Of a stretch of DNA of 64,000 nt, positions 61,526 through 64,000 are shown piece by piece; position 1 is the first letter of the stretch, and each line of letters begins with the position of its first letter. The notes under the pieces are model-generated. The model ran no database searches and was not told the origin of the DNA. It saw only the letters and a list, made by a program, of their open reading frames with translations. This DNA comes from Microbacterium sp. EST19A (GTDB lineage Bacteria > Actinomycetota > Actinomycetes > Actinomycetales > Microbacteriaceae): NCBI RefSeq assembly GCF_019969685.1, contig NZ_JAHXYZ010000002.1:1364001-1428000 (forward strand). The letters run 5' to 3'. Made by a program: the position numbers and the translations under genes.

Positions 61526-62785
61526 ATGTCTGAGATCCGCGCGGCCTTCTACGGCGACGACTTCACCGGGAGCGTCGACGCGCTGCTGCAGTTCGCCCGC
61601 CGCGGCTGGTCGGGCAGGCTGTTCACCACCCTGCCCACAGCGGGCGCGTTGCGTGCGGCGGCAGAGGCCGTCGACGTGGTCGGCATCGCCGGTATCGCCC
61701 GTTCGCTGTCGCCGGAGCAGATGGATGCCGAGGTGATCCCGGCGCTGCAGGCCCTGGTCTCGACCGGCGCGCCGATCGTGCAGTACAAGGCGTGCTCGAC
61801 CGCCGACTCCGCCCCGGAGATCGGCAGCCTCGGGCGCGTGATCGAGATCGGGAGGGATGTCGTCGCGTCACGTCCGGTGCCGATGCTGTTCGCCCAGCCG
61901 GACTTCGGTCGCTACACGCTCTTCGGCACCCACTTCGCTTCGGAGAACGGCATCGTCCACCGTCTCGACCGGCAGCCGACCATGTCGACGCACCCGTCGA
62001 CGCCCATGACGGAGGCGGATCTCGCCGTTCACATCGGCCGCCAGACCTCCCTCCCCGTCGGCGCGGTGCCGCTGACCGCCTACGACTCGCTCACCGAGCG
62101 ACTCCGCGGTGCCGACGAGGCCGCGGTCGTGCTCGATGCCGTGTCGGACGACGACCTGCTGACGGTCGGTGCGGCACTCCACGACCTGCCCGCCCCCGTG
62201 TTCGCCATCGGCTCCGGCGGCCTGTCGCATGGCCTCGCCGTGGCATCGCCGGGTGCGGCATCCGCTGTTCCGACAGCCACTCCGGCAGCCGGGCCCGTCC
62301 TGGTCGTCTCGGGCAGTCGCTCGCCGCAGACGCGTCGTCAGGCGGAAGCCGCTGCCGTCGCGGGCTGGCTGGTGCGCCCGCTGCCCCTCGCCGCCGACGA
62401 TCTCGCCGACGCGACCGAGGCCGCCCTCGGCGCACTGACCTCGGGGCGCAGCGTCGTCTTCACCTCGGCCGACGCCGACACGTCGTCGGTCGGCGACCGT
62501 TCCGTGCTCGAAGAGATCGCGGAGGCCGCGGGCGCGCTGGTGCTTGCGGCTGCGCGAGCGGGTGCGGCGCGCCGTGTCATCGTCTGCGGCGGCGACACCT
62601 CGAGTCGTATCACGCGTCTACTCGGCATCGAGGCGCTGTCGATCGCGGCGAACCCCTGGGGGAACGTCGTGCTGCTGCGTCCGCACGCCGCCGACGCCGA
62701 TGTCGGCGCTCTCGAGCTGCTGCTCAAGGGCGGCCAGGTCGGCGCCGACACCCTCTTCCTCGACGTCGCCGCCCTCGACGCCTGA
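61526..62785 (+). CDS. oiaK: Four-carbon acid sugar kinase family (probable 3-oxo-isoapionate kinase)
   Basis: A 419-residue DUF1537/OtnK-type kinase. The substrate-binding N-terminal domain has FYGDDFTGSVDALLQFA and QYKACSTADSAPEIGS; the ATP-binding C-terminal domain has VVSGSRSPQTRRQAEAA and VCGGDTSSRITRLLGIEAL. It lies 8 bases after the RuBisCO-like gene. In known apionate clusters OiaK phosphorylates 3-oxo-isoapionate for OiaX. The pairing with a RuBisCO-like protein is the main evidence for the substrate. Confidence 0.85.
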   Translation: MSEIRAAFYGDDFTGSVDALLQFARRGWSGRLFTTLPTAGALRAAAEAVDVVGIAGIARSLSPEQMDAEVIPALQALVSTGAPIVQYKACSTADSAPEIGSLGRVIEIGRDVVASRPVPMLFAQPDFGRYTLFGTHFASENGIVHRLDRQPTMSTHPSTPMTEADLAVHIGRQTSLPVGAVPLTAYDSLTERLRGADEAAVVLDAVSDDDLLTVGAALHDLPAPVFAIGSGGLSHGLAVASPGAASAVPTATPAAGPVLVVSGSRSPQTRRQAEAAAVAGWLVRPLPLAADDLADATEAALGALTSGRSVVFTSADADTSSVGDRSVLEEIAEAAGALVLAAARAGAARRVIVCGGDTSSRITRLLGIEALSIAANPWGNVVLLRPHAADADVGALELLLKGGQVGADTLFLDVAALDA

Positions 62786-62800
62786 GCCTCCGGCACCCGC

Positions 62801-64000
62801 TCACCCTCGCGGGATCATCCGACGGATCTGGGCGGCGTACTCGTCGAGGACTCGGAGAATCCCTCGGTGCTCCCAGACCCGATTTCTTCCTCGACCGGTC
62901 GTCTCGGCGAGCACACCGCGTTCGACCAGTGAATCCAGCGCGCGCAGGGCAGCCATCTCGCCGAAGCCGAGCACGTCCGTGACATACGACGTGTTCACGG
63001 CCGGTTGTCCGATGAGCGCAGGGAGCAGCTTCCACGCCGCGGCGTCGGCACGGATGCCCCGCATCCGTGACCGGGACTCGTCCAACTCGGTGACGAGATC
63101 ATCGACGAGCTGGACGCCCGTCGTCGCGGCGATGCGGCTCGCCGCGGCGAACTCGCGGATGATCGGACCCGCATCTCCCTCACGGAACGATGTGAGTGCC
63201 GCGAAGTAGCGACCCGTGTCGACAAGAAGCCCCGCAGAGATCGGAACCGCGGTCGAGCCGACGAGTCCCTTGTTGCGCAGGATCGATTGTGCGAGAGCCC
63301 GGCCGGTCCGCCCGTTGCCATCGACGAACGGATGAATGGTCTCGAACTGCGCATGCGCGACGGCGACCTGCGCCAGCACGGAGAGGTCCTGCCTCTTGAT
63401 GAAACGGATCAGGTCAGCCATCGCGGCAGGAATCCGGTTCTGGTGAGGAGCCACGAACTCGGCCAGACGCGGGCCCGCGTTCCCCGCGCCGATCCAGACC
63501 TGCTCCTGACGGTACCGGCCCGCCTCCTGCTCGGATCCTGCCTGATGCCGCAGGAGCGCCGCGTGCATCTGGAGAATGGAATCCTCCGTGATGTCTGCCG
63601 AGAGCGCCAGCGCCGCTTCCATCGCACGGACATTGCCGATGACGGTGAGCGCGTTGCTCTTCGCGCCCTCGTCGATCTCCGCGAGGGCGAGCTGCTTCGC
63701 CGACGTCGTCAGTTGCTCGATCTGCGAGCTCGACGCCGATTCGGTGCGGAGCAGCACCGCGGACATGGGGCCCAGCACAGGACTGCCCGTGCCGAGCCGC
63801 CGCTGCGCATGGTCATCGAAGGCGACCAACCGCCGGGTCGCATCTTCGATATCGGCTGCGTCCTCGGCGTTGACCGGGGCGTTCCACTCGGCTATCCCGA
63901 CAGTGACCGTCGCTTCGTACGGCCCGGTCTGTCGTTCGACCTCGGCCCGCGAGTACATCTCGGGCGCGCGCGGAATCCACGGGAGAGTTTCGTGCGCGAC
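62801..64000 (-). CDS. Fic-domain protein with C-terminal winged helix (start off right edge)
   Basis: At least 399 residues; the frame stays open to the window end, so the true start likely lies beyond it (first internal ATG at 63958). The Fic core HPFVDGNGRTGR marks an AMP/phosphate-transfer enzyme, and ESASSSQIEQL near the N-terminus resembles the inhibitory helix motif S-x-x-x-E-[GN], but ends in Gln rather than Gly/Asn. A C-terminal winged helix (TSYVTDVLGFGEMAALRALDSLVERGVLAETTGRGRNRVWEH) suggests DNA binding. Transcribed convergently to the sugar operon. Confidence 0.88.
   Translation of the reverse strand, partial: VAHETLPWIPRAPEMYSRAEVERQTGPYEATVTVGIAEWNAPVNAEDAADIEDATRRLVAFDDHAQRRLGTGSPVLGPMSAVLLRTESASSSQIEQLTTSAKQLALAEIDEGAKSNALTVIGNVRAMEAALALSADITEDSILQMHAALLRHQAGSEQEAGRYRQEQVWIGAGNAGPRLAEFVAPHQNRIPAAMADLIRFIKRQDLSVLAQVAVAHAQFETIHPFVDGNGRTGRALAQSILRNKGLVGSTAVPISAGLLVDTGRYFAALTSFREGDAGPIIREFAAASRIAATTGVQLVDDLVTELDESRSRMRGIRADAAAWKLLPALIGQPAVNTSYVTDVLGFGEMAALRALDSLVERGVLAETTGRGRNRVWEHRGILRVLDEYAAQIRRMIPRG

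Noticed and set aside
1..64000. CRISPR array or cas genes
   Set aside because: No regularly spaced repeats and no Cas-type proteins were seen.

Overview
The window is high-GC DNA with actinobacterial gene families and dense ATGA-type overlaps. It most resembles a Microbacteriaceae chromosome, probably Microbacterium or a close relative: it has a DUF7882-type protein, a HspR-like regulator with Hsp20, and MobF relaxase/tyrosine integrase mobile-element types typical of that family. The genus is inferred from family recognition only; no search was run. A tRNA-Ser(GCU) gene at 40635-40722 divides the window into a left accessory half and a right metabolic half.

Left half (1-40366). At the edge lie a manganese catalase (partial), a 6-phosphogluconate-dehydrogenase-fold oxidoreductase, a histidine phosphatase, an NAD(P)HX dehydratase and a small heat-shock block. 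After these comes a patchwork of small operons: a TIR-domain protein, a serine recombinase, a HAD phosphatase, LysR/MFS with redox enzymes, a uracil-DNA glycosylase-like protein, DUF488, TraR/DksA, a half-size solute-binding lipoprotein with a CDF metal transporter, a two-component system facing an FtsX/ATPase exporter, a copper/haem-peroxidase operon (CopC, PCuAC, DyP, PepSY) and a HIT protein. Palindromes built on GGAAACGATCGTT recur between these blocks and next to the serine recombinase, suggesting cassette-like assembly. The half ends with a MobF/TraA relaxase, an excisionase-like protein and a tyrosine integrase beside the 3' end of tRNA-Ser, as in an integrative mobilizable element whose far end is not visible here.

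Right half (40808-62785). This is a coherent sugar-acid catabolic locus of five transcription units with two regulators (GntR/FadR and SorC). The forward operon 41712-46341 encodes a dihydroxyacetone-kinase-family kinase, RpiB, a triosephosphate-isomerase homologue, a sugar-phosphate isomerase-fold protein and an ApnO-like oxidoreductase. The forward operon 58264-62785 encodes a GH127 beta-L-arabinofuranosidase, a RuBisCO-like protein and a four-carbon-acid-sugar kinase. Together these match the published D-apionate pathways: ApnO makes 3-oxo-isoapionate, which is either decarboxylated directly (OiaC) and then phosphorylated (LerK), or phosphorylated (OiaK) and then decarboxylated by a RuBisCO-like protein (OiaX). 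Both branches end in L-erythrulose phosphate, which the TIM and RpiB homologues would convert to D-erythrose 4-phosphate.

Between them, a reverse operon (53034 down to 46509) carries a DUF5060/DUF4038-like hydrolase (candidate apiosidase), a GH42 enzyme, an SDR, a 5-dehydro-4-deoxyglucarate dehydratase and an enolase-superfamily dehydratase/cycloisomerase; the last three fit oxidative uronate catabolism. Another reverse operon supplies an oligosaccharide ABC importer. The simplest reading is a locus for apiose-, arabinose- and galacturonate-containing pectin fragments (apiogalacturonan or rhamnogalacturonan-II side chains). The standard enzymes from D-apiose to D-apionate (ApsD, ApnL) are not recognised in the window. 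A Fic-domain gene runs off the right edge.
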